From positions 3,470,501 to 3,534,500 of the forward strand of contig NZ_CP012830.1 in NCBI RefSeq assembly GCF_001307155.1: DNA of 64,000 nucleotides, in the 5' to 3' direction. The notes under the pieces are model-generated. The model did no database searches. It was not told the DNA's origin and saw only the letters and a list, made by a program, of their open reading frames with translations. Below, in pieces: positions 1 to 8,556 of the stretch. The translations under genes were made by a program, and so were the position numbers. Numbering within the stretch: the first letter of the stretch is position 1; each line of letters opens with the position of its first letter. The DNA is from Pseudomonas fluorescens. Its GTDB lineage: Bacteria > Pseudomonadota > Gammaproteobacteria > Pseudomonadales > Pseudomonadaceae.

Positions 1-1377
1 ACGCAGGGCCAGGTGCAGTTCGGCGCGGGCATGCACCGTGTCCACCAGATCAATGCGGCGTGGGTCGATGACGATCAGCCGCGCACCTTCACGCAGGCGG
101 CGCTTGAGCTGGGAGGCGAACACCGGGTGGGCGTCGCTCGGGTTGGCGCCCATCACCAGAATCACGTCGGCTTGCATCACCGAGTCGAAGCTCTGGGTGC
201 CGGCGGATTCGCCCAGGGTTTGTTTCAGGCCATAGCCGGTCGGCGAGTGGCAGACCCGCGCACAGGTGTCGACGTTGTTGTTGCCGAACGCGGCGCGCAC
301 CAGTTTTTGCACCAGGTAGGTTTCTTCGTTGGTGCAGCGGCTGGAGGTGATGCCACCAATGGAGTCGCGGCCGTATTTTTGCTGCAAGCGGCGGAATTCG
401 CTGGCGGCGTAGGTCACCGCTTCGTCCCAGCTGACTTCCTGCCAAGGGTCGTTGATGTGCTTGCGGATCATCGGCTTGGTGATGCGATCCGGGTGGGTCG
501 CGTAGCCCCAGGCAAAGCGCCCTTTGACGCAGGAGTGGCCGTGGTTGGCCTGGCCATTCTTGTCAGGGACCATGCGCACGACCTGGTCGCCTTTCATCTC
601 GGCGCGGAACGAGCAGCCCACGCCGCAATAGGCGCAGGTGGTGATCACGCTGTGTTCGGGCTGACCCAGCTCTACCACGCTTTTTTCCATCAGCGTCGCG
701 GTCGGGCAGGCTTGTACACAAGCGCCGCAGGACACGCATTCCGAGTCGAGGAAGTTCTCGCCACCGGCGGCCGCGACCCGGGATTCGAAACCACGCCCGG
801 TAATGGTCAGGGCAAAGGTGCCCTGGGTTTCTTCACAGGCGCGCACGCAGCGGTTGCAGACGATGCACTTGCTCGGGTCGTAGTCGAAATAGGGGTTGGA
901 GGTGTCCTTCTGGTCGTCCAGATGGTTCTCGCCTTCGTAGCCGTAACGCACTTCCCGCAGGCCGACCTGGCCGGCGACGGTTTGCAGCTCGCAGTTGCCG
1001 TTGGCCGAACAGGTCAGGCAGTCCAGCGGGTGATCGGAGATGTACAGCTCCATGACGTTGCGGCGCAGGGTCGCGAGCTTTGGCGTCTGGGTGTGCACGC
1101 TCATGCCTTCGCTGACCGGCGTGGTGCAGGACGCCGGGTAACCGCGCATGCCGTCGATCTCGACCAGGCACATGCGGCAGGAACCGAAGGCTTCCAGACT
1201 GTCAGTGGCACACAGTTTGGGAATGGTGGTGCCGAGCATTGCGGCGGCGCGCATCACCGACGTGCCTTCGGGCACGCTGATGCTTTGGCCGTCGATGTTC
1301 AGGGTGATCTGCACTTCGCTGTGGCGAGCCGGGGTGCCCAGATCGATATCGGTGTTCGGGTCGAAGAGAGTGATCAT
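1..1377 (-). CDS. fdsA: NAD-dependent formate dehydrogenase, alpha (molybdopterin) subunit, partial
   Basis: Catalytic subunit that oxidises formate to CO2 at a molybdenum/tungsten bis-MGD centre in the cytoplasm. The 459 codons present are the N-terminal half; the 3' end lies beyond the left edge (the family is usually about 950 residues). Seen in translation: an N-terminal 2Fe-2S ferredoxin-like domain with Cys56, Cys67, Cys70 and Cys84 (motif GSCRMC), a His/Cys cluster region (HPLDCLTCSANGNC), two 4Fe-4S motifs (CIVCNRCVRAC and CVSCGACVQACP), then the start of the molybdopterin oxidoreductase domain (CAYCGVGC). A later VCHSPTGYG stretch fits the active-site Cys loop. The ATG at 1377 overlaps the fdsB stop by 4 bases (ATGA), so translation is probably coupled. 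Confidence 0.93.
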   Translation of the reverse strand, partial: MITLFDPNTDIDLGTPARHSEVQITLNIDGQSISVPEGTSVMRAAAMLGTTIPKLCATDSLEAFGSCRMCLVEIDGMRGYPASCTTPVSEGMSVHTQTPKLATLRRNVMELYISDHPLDCLTCSANGNCELQTVAGQVGLREVRYGYEGENHLDDQKDTSNPYFDYDPSKCIVCNRCVRACEETQGTFALTITGRGFESRVAAAGGENFLDSECVSCGACVQACPTATLMEKSVVELGQPEHSVITTCAYCGVGCSFRAEMKGDQVVRMVPDKNGQANHGHSCVKGRFAWGYATHPDRITKPMIRKHINDPWQEVSWDEAVTYAASEFRRLQQKYGRDSIGGITSSRCTNEETYLVQKLVRAAFGNNNVDTCARVCHSPTGYGLKQTLGESAGTQSFDSVMQADVILVMGANPSDAHPVFASQLKRRLREGARLIVIDPRRIDLVDTVHARAELHLALR

Positions 1378-2936
1378 TGGTCGGCCTCCGAGGCTTGCAG
1401 ACCGAAGTCAGCGGGGAAGTACTTGAGGGCACTGACCACTGGATAGGAAGTCATGCCGCCCAGCGCGCACAGCGAACCGTACTGCAGGGTGTCGCACAGG
1501 TCCTTGAGGATGATCACCTGTTCATCGCGACTGCTCTGGTCAGGCGCGGCCAGCAGGCGGTCGATCACCTCCACGCCGCGGGTCGAGCCGATGCGGCAGG
1601 GGGTGCATTTGCCACAGGATTCCTCGGCGCAGAACTGCATGGCGAAACGCGCCATGTGGGCCATGTCGAGGCTGTCGTCAGCTACCACCACACCGCCGTG
1701 ACCGAGCATGGCGCCGATGGCGGCGAACGCTTCGTAATCCAGCGGCGTGTCGAATTGCCCCGGTGGCACCCAGGCGCCGAGAGGGCCGCCAACCTGTGCG
1801 GCTTTCAGCGGTCGTCCACTGGCGGTACCGCCGCCGTACTCTTCCACCAGTTCGCGCAGGGTCAGGCCAAAGGCCCGCTCTACCAAACCGCCGTGACGAA
1901 CATTGCCCGCCAGTTGGAAGGGCATGGTGCCCAGCGAACGGCCCATGCCGTAATCGCGATAGAACTGAGCGCCCTTGGCCATAATCATCGGCACCGAGGC
2001 CAGCGTCAGCACGTTGTGCACCAGGGTCGGCAGGCCGAACAGGCCCTGCAACGCCGGGATCGGCGGCTTGGCGCGGACGATCCCGCGCTTGCCTTCGAGC
2101 GAGTCGAGCAGCGCGGTTTCTTCACCGCAGATGTAAGCGCCGGCACCGACCCGCACTTCCATATCAAAGGCTAGACCGCTGCCGCCGACATTGGCGCCGA
2201 GGTAACCGGCCGCCCGGGCGATGTCCAGCGCCTCGCGCAATGTGGCCACGGCTTGTGGATATTCCGAGCGCACATAGATGTAGCCGTAGCTGGCGCCGAC
2301 GGTGATGCCGGCAATGGCCATGCCTTCGATCAACAGGAAGGGGTCACCTTCCATCAACATGCGGTCGGCGAAAGTGCCGGAGTCGCCTTCGTCGGCGTTG
2401 CACACAATGTATTTCTGCGCCGCCTGAGTGCCGCGCACCGTGCGCCATTTGATCCCGGCGGGGAAGGCCGCGCCGCCACGGCCACGCAGGCCCGAATCGA
2501 ACACGGCGGTCGCGGTTTGCTCACCGCCCAGGGCGATGGCCTGGGTCAAACCCTCGAAACCGCCATGGGCGCGGTAATCGTCCAGCGACAGTGGCCGGGT
2601 AATACCGGCGCGGGCGAACAGCAGGCGTTGTTGCGACTTCAGGTAAGGCAATTCTTCCACCAGGCCCAAAGCCAGTGGATGGGCGGACGGCTCGCCTTGC
2701 AGCGCATCGAGCAGCGATGGCACATCGGCGGCGGTCAGCGGGCCGAAGCCGATACGGCCTTGCGGCGTGTCCATTTCCAGCAGTGGTTCCAGCCAGTACA
2801 GACCACGAGAACTGGTGCGTTGCAGGTCCAGCGGCAGATTGCGTTCGCGGGCCTGAGTGGCCAGGGCCACGGCCACCTCATCGGCGCCCACGGCACGGGC
2901 AAGCGAATCACAGGGCAGATAAAGACTCGGCATCAT
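1374..2936 (-). CDS. fdsB: NAD-dependent formate dehydrogenase, beta (FMN/NADH-binding) subunit
   Basis: NuoF-like diaphorase subunit that passes electrons from the Fe-S chain to NAD+ through FMN. Visible: glycine-rich GLRGRGGAAFPAG and NADEGDSGTF FMN/NADH-binding motifs, the GAYICGEETALLDSLEG segment, and a C-terminal 4Fe-4S motif ESCGKCTPCRIGS. The N-terminal about 120 residues are the extra thioredoxin-like part usual in FdsB. I chose the ATG at 2936, which overlaps the fdsG stop as ATGA and follows GGAGG; the next codon (ATG 2933) is equally well spaced. A TTG at 2951 is in frame but lies upstream of the Shine-Dalgarno. About 520 aa, full length. Confidence 0.93.
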   Translation of the reverse strand: MMPSLYLPCDSLARAVGADEVAVALATQARERNLPLDLQRTSSRGLYWLEPLLEMDTPQGRIGFGPLTAADVPSLLDALQGEPSAHPLALGLVEELPYLKSQQRLLFARAGITRPLSLDDYRAHGGFEGLTQAIALGGEQTATAVFDSGLRGRGGAAFPAGIKWRTVRGTQAAQKYIVCNADEGDSGTFADRMLMEGDPFLLIEGMAIAGITVGASYGYIYVRSEYPQAVATLREALDIARAAGYLGANVGGSGLAFDMEVRVGAGAYICGEETALLDSLEGKRGIVRAKPPIPALQGLFGLPTLVHNVLTLASVPMIMAKGAQFYRDYGMGRSLGTMPFQLAGNVRHGGLVERAFGLTLRELVEEYGGGTASGRPLKAAQVGGPLGAWVPPGQFDTPLDYEAFAAIGAMLGHGGVVVADDSLDMAHMARFAMQFCAEESCGKCTPCRIGSTRGVEVIDRLLAAPDQSSRDEQVIILKDLCDTLQYGSLCALGGMTSYPVVSALKYFPADFGLQASEADQ

Positions 2937-3409
2937 GCGTCCTCCAGACAAGCGTCGAGCAGGGCATCGAGGCGCTCGGCGCTGAGGCGCGCATGCACCT
3001 GACCATCCAGCTCAAGGGCCGGCGAGCAGGCGCAGGCACCGAGGCAATACACCGGGCGCAGGCTGATGCTGCCGTCGGCACTGCTGCCGTGGTCGTCCAG
3101 TTGCAGGCGTTCACGCAATTGCGCCGCGAGCTGCTCGGCACCGCGGCTCTGGCAGGACTCGGCCCGGCACAAGCGCAGGATATGCCGCGCCGGAGGGGCG
3201 GTACGGAAGTCATGGTAGAAGCTGATCACCCCGCGAACCTCGGCCTGACTCAGGTTCAGCGCATGGGCAATCTCGGGGACGGCGGCATCGGGGATGTAAC
3301 CGATGCCCTCCTGAATATCATGAAGGATCGGCAACAGCGCGCCGGGCGAACCCTTGTGGCGCTCCAGCAGGTTGTTGACCATAGACAGGTGCAACATCTC
3401 ATCAGGCAT
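2933..3409 (-). CDS. fdsG: NAD-dependent formate dehydrogenase, gamma subunit
   Basis: NuoE-like 2Fe-2S subunit of the soluble formate dehydrogenase, thioredoxin fold, about 158 aa. Cluster ligands are visible as CRAESCQ and CLGACAC near the C-terminus; the N-terminal helical part (LLPILHDIQEGIGYIP) is typical. The ATG at 3409 is chosen because GAGGA sits 8 bases upstream; an in-frame GTG at 3481 would add 24 residues unlike the family. First gene of the fdsGBA operon. No LysR-type fds regulator lies immediately upstream, unlike many fds clusters; the fdhD-like accessory genes would be beyond the left edge if present. Confidence 0.92.
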   Translation of the reverse strand: MPDEMLHLSMVNNLLERHKGSPGALLPILHDIQEGIGYIPDAAVPEIAHALNLSQAEVRGVISFYHDFRTAPPARHILRLCRAESCQSRGAEQLAAQLRERLQLDDHGSSADGSISLRPVYCLGACACSPALELDGQVHARLSAERLDALLDACLEDA

Positions 3410-3947
3410 ACAGCATTCCTCACGATCACGGGCAAACCAGGTGGTTGTCGGTTGTCCGAAAGTGTCGGCTGCGGCGTTCACGCCACGTCACGGTATCGTG
3501 GCATTTTCAGGCCGTTGGCCAGGCACCCTGAGCGGGCATCTTGTTGGGCCCGGTACGGTCTTTGCCGCACCTCTTCAGGGCATATAGGGCAGCTTGCCAC
3601 GCCGCCTTTGAATCATCTGCACGAAAGCGACGTGTTTGGTTCTTTCTACGACTACCCGTTAAGTCTAGAAGAGTGTGGCCGAAGGCGCCGTCTCTGGAGG
3701 GGATTTATGCCTTTTTGCTTTAGGGGTTATGCAAAAAGGATCGCAGACGGGGAAGGTGACGACTGAGTTCAGCGGGAGGAATTCGACGGTGGAGATTTCG
3801 AAACGGGTTTCTCAAAACAAAATGACAGGGATCAGGAGTTTTGGCAGAGCATTTAGGATTTGTCTTGCAGCCAATGCTTGAGTTTTTGGATAGGGTCATT
3901 AGGCCCAGACTTAAGTCAGGATTCCCAAGGACGAACAAGGATGATTC
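3410..3947. other. Intergenic region between fdsG and the toxin locus
   Basis: A 538-bp stretch without a convincing gene. It must hold the promoter(s) for the leftward fds operon and the rightward toxin operon. I see a 9-bp inverted repeat (CCTTTTTGC at 3710-3718 and GCAAAAAGG at 3731-3739) but no clear sigma-70 or sigma-54 promoter. Short open frames here lack ribosome sites and recognisable sequence. Confidence 0.5.
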
Positions 3948-5096
3948 ATGAGCGAATACGGAAACGTACCTAGACCCGCCCTCGCAAACTCACCGAGAAA
4001 TAAACCTTATCGCGGTGGTGAACCTACAGACCTGCACGCCAAATACTGGTCGCAATACCCTGAAGCCCCAGCGAAGAAGCCCGTAGCTGCAAAAGAGCCG
4101 GCTGAACCTGGCTTCTACATCGTTCAGGAAGTCATGCCGCGCTCTGCTCTCGAATCTGCATTGTTCGATAAACCAGATGGAGCAACGCTTGAGAAATTCA
4201 AGCGACTCAACCCACACGTAACCGGCTACGCCAAGCCCGGCCAACTCATCGTCTTGAGCGATCCGAATAACCCGCAATGCACACGCGAAGAAGCACTGCT
4301 CATGGAAGCAGCTCAGAAGGTGGACGCTGCACTCAAGCCCATGAGCGACGAAGACGCCAGCTTCATGGTTCGCCATCGGAGCGAAATAGAATCCATTCTT
4401 TCAAAAGGCTCAACATCAATCGGGGTTGCTGAATCAATCTTCGCCAAGAACTTGGAAGACGTGAAAACCTCTCTGAAAGATATTGAGACCTTGCACCAGA
4501 AAAGCTTCCAACGTGACGGCCACTTGCGTAGCCCAGAGTTCTTTGCTGAGCGTGCACGACTGTTTGCCAAGCTCGATAGGCAGCTCACCGGGCTAACCAG
4601 AAAGGGCATCGGCTTCCCAGATCATCCGAGCCTGAAAACAGCTCTTGGAATATCAAGTAAAAGCTTGGTGCACCACTGGGGTTTAGCCGGCGCTCCGGGG
4701 CAGATTCCAGGTTATGCCACGCACTCGGAAGGTGTAGCCAAAGCGGCCAAAGTTGTTAAGTACGGCGGCTGGATTGGCACAGCCGTAGGGGGCGGTGCGT
4801 CTTACATGAAGGTTCAAGAAGTCTGTGCGGCAGGCAACAAAGACGCCTGTGAAAAGATCAAATACACCGAGAGTGGTAACTTCGTTGGTGGAGTGGCTGG
4901 TGGTGCTGCTACTGGTGCGTTTTTGACCGGTTCCACAGCAGGAGTTATCTGCGTTGGCTTGGGCGTACCCACAGGTGGCATGGCAACGCTAGCATGTGGC
5001 GTCATAGTTGTAGCGGCAGGCTCATACGCTGGGGGCGCCCTTGGAGGGGCTACAGGCGAATGGGCCGGTGAGAAGATCTATGAGGCGGGCAAATGA
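3948..5096 (+). CDS. Putative pore-forming-type toxin/effector with LysM-like N-terminus
   Basis: 382 aa, no family recognised with certainty. Residues about 55-105 resemble a LysM-like fold (YIVQEVMP ... RLNPHV ... AKPGQLIVLSDP). The middle (about 120-220) is charged and helical. The C-terminus (310-372) is a glycine/alanine-rich hydrophobic stretch with repeated GG spacing (GGVAGGAATG, GGALGGATGEWAG), as in glycine-zipper pore-forming toxins. No signal peptide, so secretion by a type VI-like route would fit; this is inference. The stop overlaps the start of a small three-helix membrane protein by 4 bases (ATGA), the arrangement of a toxin with its inner-membrane immunity protein. AAGGA lies 7 bases before the ATG. 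Confidence 0.6.
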   Translation: MSEYGNVPRPALANSPRNKPYRGGEPTDLHAKYWSQYPEAPAKKPVAAKEPAEPGFYIVQEVMPRSALESALFDKPDGATLEKFKRLNPHVTGYAKPGQLIVLSDPNNPQCTREEALLMEAAQKVDAALKPMSDEDASFMVRHRSEIESILSKGSTSIGVAESIFAKNLEDVKTSLKDIETLHQKSFQRDGHLRSPEFFAERARLFAKLDRQLTGLTRKGIGFPDHPSLKTALGISSKSLVHHWGLAGAPGQIPGYATHSEGVAKAAKVVKYGGWIGTAVGGGASYMKVQEVCAAGNKDACEKIKYTESGNFVGGVAGGAATGAFLTGSTAGVICVGLGVPTGGMATLACGVIVVAAGSYAGGALGGATGEWAGEKIYEAGK

Positions 5097-5479
5097 GTTT
5101 GAACGTTGTTGATAAGGTACTCCTATCCATTGCCCTCATTGATCTGGCAGGGATTTTTCTTTGGATAGGCGTCTGTCTGCATCTGGCCTACACGAAAATG
5201 GATTTGATGTTGGAGCATCTGAAAAGTTGCTCAGCCATCATGTCTCGTGCTCCGCTTCGACATGGTGGGCCTTGGGGAAAACTTCTGCTCGTCGGTGGCA
5301 TTTCGGGAATTGTTACCTTCCCTGGATTTTATTTGAAAAGGGGCGAGCTAAGTTCTGAAGATTTAGTCAATTTTCCCGCCTCCCTTAAACGCAAGTTAGC
5401 AGTAATGCAATGGAGCGTGATTTGGCTGTTATTGGTAATGATCAGTTTCGGGGTGGCTGTTAAATTGGGTTTTATTTAA
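5093..5479 (+). CDS. Putative membrane immunity protein for the upstream toxin
   Basis: 128 aa with three likely membrane helices: about residues 8-33 (VLLSIALIDLAGIFLWIGV), 62-80 (LLLVGGISGIVTF) and 105-125 (WSVIWLLLVMISFGV). Start overlaps the toxin stop (ATGA), so the two are coupled. A paralogue sits 260 bp downstream, sharing TKMDL-LEHLK, LLLVGG-SG-VTF and the NFP--LK-KL segments, roughly 55-60 percent identical by eye over the central 80 residues. Membrane immunity proteins commonly protect from pore-forming or membrane-acting toxins, which agrees with the glycine-rich toxin C-terminus. Function is inferred from context only. Confidence 0.6.
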   Translation: MSLNVVDKVLLSIALIDLAGIFLWIGVCLHLAYTKMDLMLEHLKSCSAIMSRAPLRHGGPWGKLLLVGGISGIVTFPGFYLKRGELSSEDLVNFPASLKRKLAVMQWSVIWLLLVMISFGVAVKLGFI

Positions 5480-5686
5480 TGTTGCTGTGTACTGAGTTGC
5501 CCCTGTTTCATATGCATATTCGAATGGCTCTTTTGGCCTATAGTGGCGGTTGGTGCCGGGCGTAAAGGAAGGTCAATGAAGGAAAGTCAGTCGGTCAGTC
5601 ATTTTATAGGTGGCTATGTACCGCTATACAACCAGCTTCCTTCACAAATTATACTTCGCTCGCGGAAAATGACAGAGACCAGGTGT

Positions 5687-5743
5687 TTAGGCGGTGCTAC
5701 TGGCGAGTTGGCAGGTGAAATGGTTTTCGAGGTCATGAAATGA
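5687..5743 (+). pseudogene. 3'-terminal remnant of a second toxin gene
   Basis: The codons LGGATGELAGEMVFEVMK plus stop match the end of the complete toxin (LGGATGEWAGEKIYEAGK). The stop overlaps the next immunity start by the same ATGA junction as in the intact pair. Upstream of this segment the in-frame sequence back to 5543 has no resemblance to the toxin, so only the last about 19 codons survive. This marks a toxin gene that was replaced or deleted while its immunity gene was kept. Confidence 0.65.
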
Positions 5744-6102
5744 ATACCGCTGAGCTCATTGTCGGTGGTCTGTGCGGCATGGTGATCGCTCTGTTGATCG
5801 TCTGGATCTATATTGCACACACCAAGATGGACTTGATCCTGGAGCACCTCAAGAACAGTTCCGCTGGAACTAAGTTGGCTGCACTAAAACACGGAGGAGT
5901 ATGGGGAAGACTGCTGTTAGTCGGCGGTGCGTCTGGACTCGTTACGTTTGCGAATTTCTACATCAGACGCGGCACTCTCAGTACAGAGGACGTAAACAAC
6001 TTTCCGGGTCCACTCAAGCAGAAACTTGTGTTGGTGCAATGGAGCGCTATAGGGCTGCTTTCTGCGATGACTGTGCTGGTTGCTGTGGGTAAATCAGGGT
6101 AA
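5740..6102 (+). CDS. Orphan membrane immunity protein paralogue
   Basis: 120 aa, same three-helix layout as the 5093-5479 protein and clearly homologous (HTKMDLILEHLK, RLLLVGGASGLVTF, NNFPGPLKQKLVLVQWSAIGLL). It follows a toxin-tail remnant rather than a full toxin, so it is an orphan immunity gene; it may protect against a toxin variant made by related strains. Its start overlaps the remnant stop as ATGA. Function inferred. Confidence 0.6.
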   Translation: MNTAELIVGGLCGMVIALLIVWIYIAHTKMDLILEHLKNSSAGTKLAALKHGGVWGRLLLVGGASGLVTFANFYIRRGTLSTEDVNNFPGPLKQKLVLVQWSAIGLLSAMTVLVAVGKSG

Positions 6103-6196
6103 GCGTCCGGGGGACACACCTGTTTGAATACGCCACCGCTCATAGCCCTAAGGACGGTGGCACATGCGGCCTGTTCAAATGTAGGATTGACGCAAA

Positions 6197-6590
6197 ATGG
6201 TGATGGATATCCATATGAATCTTGCGACGCTAGCGTTATTCCTGCCCGCCTGCTTTGCCCTGAATATGGCGCCAGGGCCTGACAACCTGCTGTCTATCAG
6301 CAATGCAACACGCTACGGATACCGCACATCATGCATGGCAGGTGTTGGTCGCTTGCTGGCGTTCGCGCTGATGATTGCGCTGGTTTCGGCAGGCTTGGCC
6401 GTAGTGTTGCAAACCTCAGAGCTAGTCTTTTATGGGATCAAAATAGTTGGCGCGGTCTACCTTTTTTACTTGGCATACCAGTTGTGGAGGGCTGAACCAC
6501 GAGCGGAAGCCGAGTCAAAAAATGCCCCGTTAGGTCTTTGGGCGCTGGCAAGCAGGAATTCCTCGTCGCCGCAGGCAACCCTAACGATGG
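6197..6590 (+). pseudogene. LysE/RhtB family exporter, N-terminal half (disrupted)
   Basis: The first 110 or so residues are a normal LysE/RhtB start (NMAPGPDNLLSISNATRYGYR, then two membrane helices and YLFYLAYQLWRAEP). Around 6540-6553 the frame shifts by one base: in the next frame the sequence continues KQEFLVAAGNP, the conserved loop before the C-terminal half, and then similarity ends at about 6584. The C-terminal half reappears at 8148. ATG choices are 6197, 6203 and 6215; 6215 (MNLATLALFL) gives the usual N-terminus. Amino-acid export would be the ancestral role; the gene cannot now make an intact transporter. Confidence 0.8.
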
Positions 6591-6674
6591 ACAATCTAAA
6601 TTCCGCTGACTGGTTGAATCCACAGCCAGAAACGGCCCATTAGAATCGCCTATTGGAAACGACGAATATCTCTT

Positions 6675-6790
6675 TCAACGCAACTTGATCAACACGTCCA
6701 GAAATGCGCGTACAGCCGGGTTGGTGCGGCGACACACCCGAGATTTAACAGAAAGAAATACAGCGCTGCGAAAGCCAAAATCGCGGTAGA
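6675..6790 (-). pseudogene. LysR-type regulator, C-terminal remnant
   Basis: Read on the minus strand, the sequence gives YRDFGFRSAVFLSV followed by RRTNPAVRAFLDVLIKLR and a stop at 6675-6677. This is the typical C-terminus of a LysR-family effector domain (an -AVYLVYP-R--SPKVRAFIDFL- pattern). Upstream codons drift between frames, and no DNA-binding domain is present. LysR genes often neighbour LysE exporters, so this may be the lost regulator of the broken exporter. Confidence 0.55.
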
Positions 6791-6939
6791 CAGCCCTGGA
6801 TCATGCCGAAGTCAGTAAACGCAATGGCACCGATATGAACGCTGGGCAGCGCCAGGCGCAGTTCTTTCCCATCCGATTGACAGATTCCCGCCGGCTCATT
6901 GTAATAGCCGGCGTTTACGGACGATGCAAGGGACCTGCC

Positions 6940-7377
6940 ATGACCAAGACGCCATCTTCTGACCGGGGCGATCTGCCCCGCGCGCTGATTTTCATCCCGC
7001 TGGGCCTGTGTCTGCTCTACCTCACCCTATGGCTGGTCGAAGACCGGCTGGGCTTTCTGGCCCAGGCGCAACGCGCCGAAGGGCATGTCAGCGCCCTGAA
7101 CGCGGGCGGCAGCCACCCACAAATTGACTTCACCGACGCCACGGGCAAGGCGTTCAGCTACCCCGAGAGCGGGTTTATATTCGGCTACGCGGTGGGCGAC
7201 TCAGTGACAGTGCTCTACCGCGCCGATGCACCCTCCAGCACCGCGATCATCGAAGACCATGGCGCGCTGTGGGGCGCGAGCCTGCTGGCGGGCCTGTTCG
7301 CAATCGTGTTCACCGCAGGGGGCGGCTACCACGTGGCCGCATGGATTCGCCGGCGCCAGATGGCGCGGCCCAAATAA
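6940..7377 (+). CDS. DUF3592-like membrane protein
   Basis: 145 aa with two membrane helices: about residues 12-30 (ALIFIPLGLCLLYLTLWLV) and 117-135 (ASLLAGLFAIVFTAGGGYH). Between them lies a small soluble domain (AEGHVSALNAGG ... FGYAVGDSVTVLYRADAPS) that resembles DUF3592 proteins, whose function is unknown. Start ATG 6940 has AAGGGA about 7 bases upstream; an in-frame ATG at 6835 is poorly supported. The stop is 10 bases before the next gene, so the two are co-transcribed. Both lie inside the segment that separates the LysE halves. Confidence 0.65.
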   Translation: MTKTPSSDRGDLPRALIFIPLGLCLLYLTLWLVEDRLGFLAQAQRAEGHVSALNAGGSHPQIDFTDATGKAFSYPESGFIFGYAVGDSVTVLYRADAPSSTAIIEDHGALWGASLLAGLFAIVFTAGGGYHVAAWIRRRQMARPK

Positions 7378-7387
7378 GGACATTCAA

Positions 7388-7966
7388 ATGCAAATCCCAT
7401 TACCTGTAACTGTCAGTGACTGGCGCTACAAGACTGCCAGCAGTGGCGGATTGACCGTAGTGTTCGCGGCCGCCGCTGGCGGTGCACTGACACTGACCGA
7501 CCCCAAGGGGGTCGACCAGCAGTTTCGCTATGGCTCGGTCGGGGTCGGCGTGGGCGTGGGCGCGCGCCTGCCGCGGTTCGGCAAGGTCAACTTGCACGTG
7601 CGGGGCAAGAGCGTCGGGGCAGCGGGCGCAAGCGAAGACTTTCCGGCGTTCGGCAAAGTGCTGGTTGCAGACTCGATCGCTGCCCGCGGTCTGCTCCGCG
7701 AGGACTTCCAAGGCGCTTGTGTGTTCATTGAAGGGGGCGTGGGCCTGCTCGGTGGGGCCAGCGGCTCGGCCATGCTGTTCGGTCTGGACCCCAAGCTGCT
7801 GGCCACGGCCGCCGCCACGCTGACGCCAATGGGCAGCATGCTCCTGCCTCACGACAGCACGGCGCGCCTGCTGCGCTCGGCCAAAGGAGTGATCATCGCT
7901 GCTGGCCTTAACGTGGGGCTGCAGGCTGGAGGCGGCGCGACGATTTCCCTGGGCGGGCTGTTCTGA
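7388..7966 (+). CDS. Glycine-rich conserved hypothetical protein
   Basis: 192 aa, not recognised. Low-charge, glycine/valine-rich segments (GSVGVGVGVGARLPRFGKVNLHV, split here by GVGVG repeats; FIEGGVGLLGGASGSAMLFGLDP; GLNVGLQAGGGATISLGGLF) suggest a beta-rich or membrane-inserting protein. No signal peptide. AAGGA lies 7 bases before the ATG and the gene is 10 bases after a DUF3592-like gene, so they form an operon. It could be a second effector-type protein, but nothing in the sequence proves that. Confidence 0.55.
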   Translation: MQIPLPVTVSDWRYKTASSGGLTVVFAAAAGGALTLTDPKGVDQQFRYGSVGVGVGVGARLPRFGKVNLHVRGKSVGAAGASEDFPAFGKVLVADSIAARGLLREDFQGACVFIEGGVGLLGGASGSAMLFGLDPKLLATAAATLTPMGSMLLPHDSTARLLRSAKGVIIAAGLNVGLQAGGGATISLGGLF

Positions 7967-8147
7967 TCATCAGCCCTCGCGGGCGTGAGGCTCGCCAGTG
8001 CCCGCAAGCCTGCCAGGATTTCCCGGAGCGTCGAGCCGATCAAGAACAGGGTCATCCGTTCACGCTCGGCCAGCACGGCCATGGCGTTTATTCCATTGAC
8101 TGCTTCGAAAGCAGTCATTGATAAGCCTAAAATCAAGCTGGCCACCA

Positions 8148-8407
8148 GCAACCCTAAAACCATCCTGATTTTTACCGCGTTCTTACCTCAATTCGTCGAC
8201 CCAACGGCAGACATGGGTTCTCAGTTTGCGTTGTTAGGTCTTCTGTTTTTGGTATTGGAGTGGATTGCCATTGGCATCTATGCGTTCATCGGATTGTATA
8301 TGCGACGTTGGTTTGCCCTGCCTCAGGGTAAGCAAATTTTCAACCGTTGTTGCGCTGGTTTGTTGTCGGCTGCCGCCTCGATGTTATTGATGGCACGTCG
8401 AGCGTGA
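8148..8407 (+). pseudogene. LysE/RhtB family exporter, C-terminal half (disrupted)
   Basis: Starts abruptly at SNPKTILIFTAFLPQFVDP, the conserved middle motif of LysE/RhtB exporters, and continues through two membrane helices (FALLGLLFLVLEWIAIGIYAFIG and the RCCAGLLSAAASMLLMA end). It completes the fragment at 6197-6590. The 10-bp sequence GCAACCCTAA lies at both broken ends (6575-6584 and 8148-8157). The open frame extends back to 7985 but the added residues are not exporter-like. Confidence 0.75.
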
Positions 8408-8556
8408 TTCGCAGTAAGCAGATGATGCGAAGCGTCTGCGACTCATCTGCGTAGTTGGACGGGTTGCCAGTCCTATGCTAGTTCTCCTACCACGCCTCCC
8501 GGCATGAAATCCGTACTTCGATCTCGAGAGTGGCCGATTATTAATGAGCACCTGGC

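Noticed and set aside
13..1446. Long plus-strand open frame of 477 codons opposite fdsA
   Set aside because: Ala/His/Gly-rich antisense shadow; the minus strand encodes clear Fe-S and molybdopterin motifs.
7849..8163. Minus-strand open frame with hydrophobic start (LGLLVASLILGLSMTAF)
   Set aside because: Overlaps the 192-aa gene and the LysE C-half; may be a fragment of a membrane gene but no family was recognisable.
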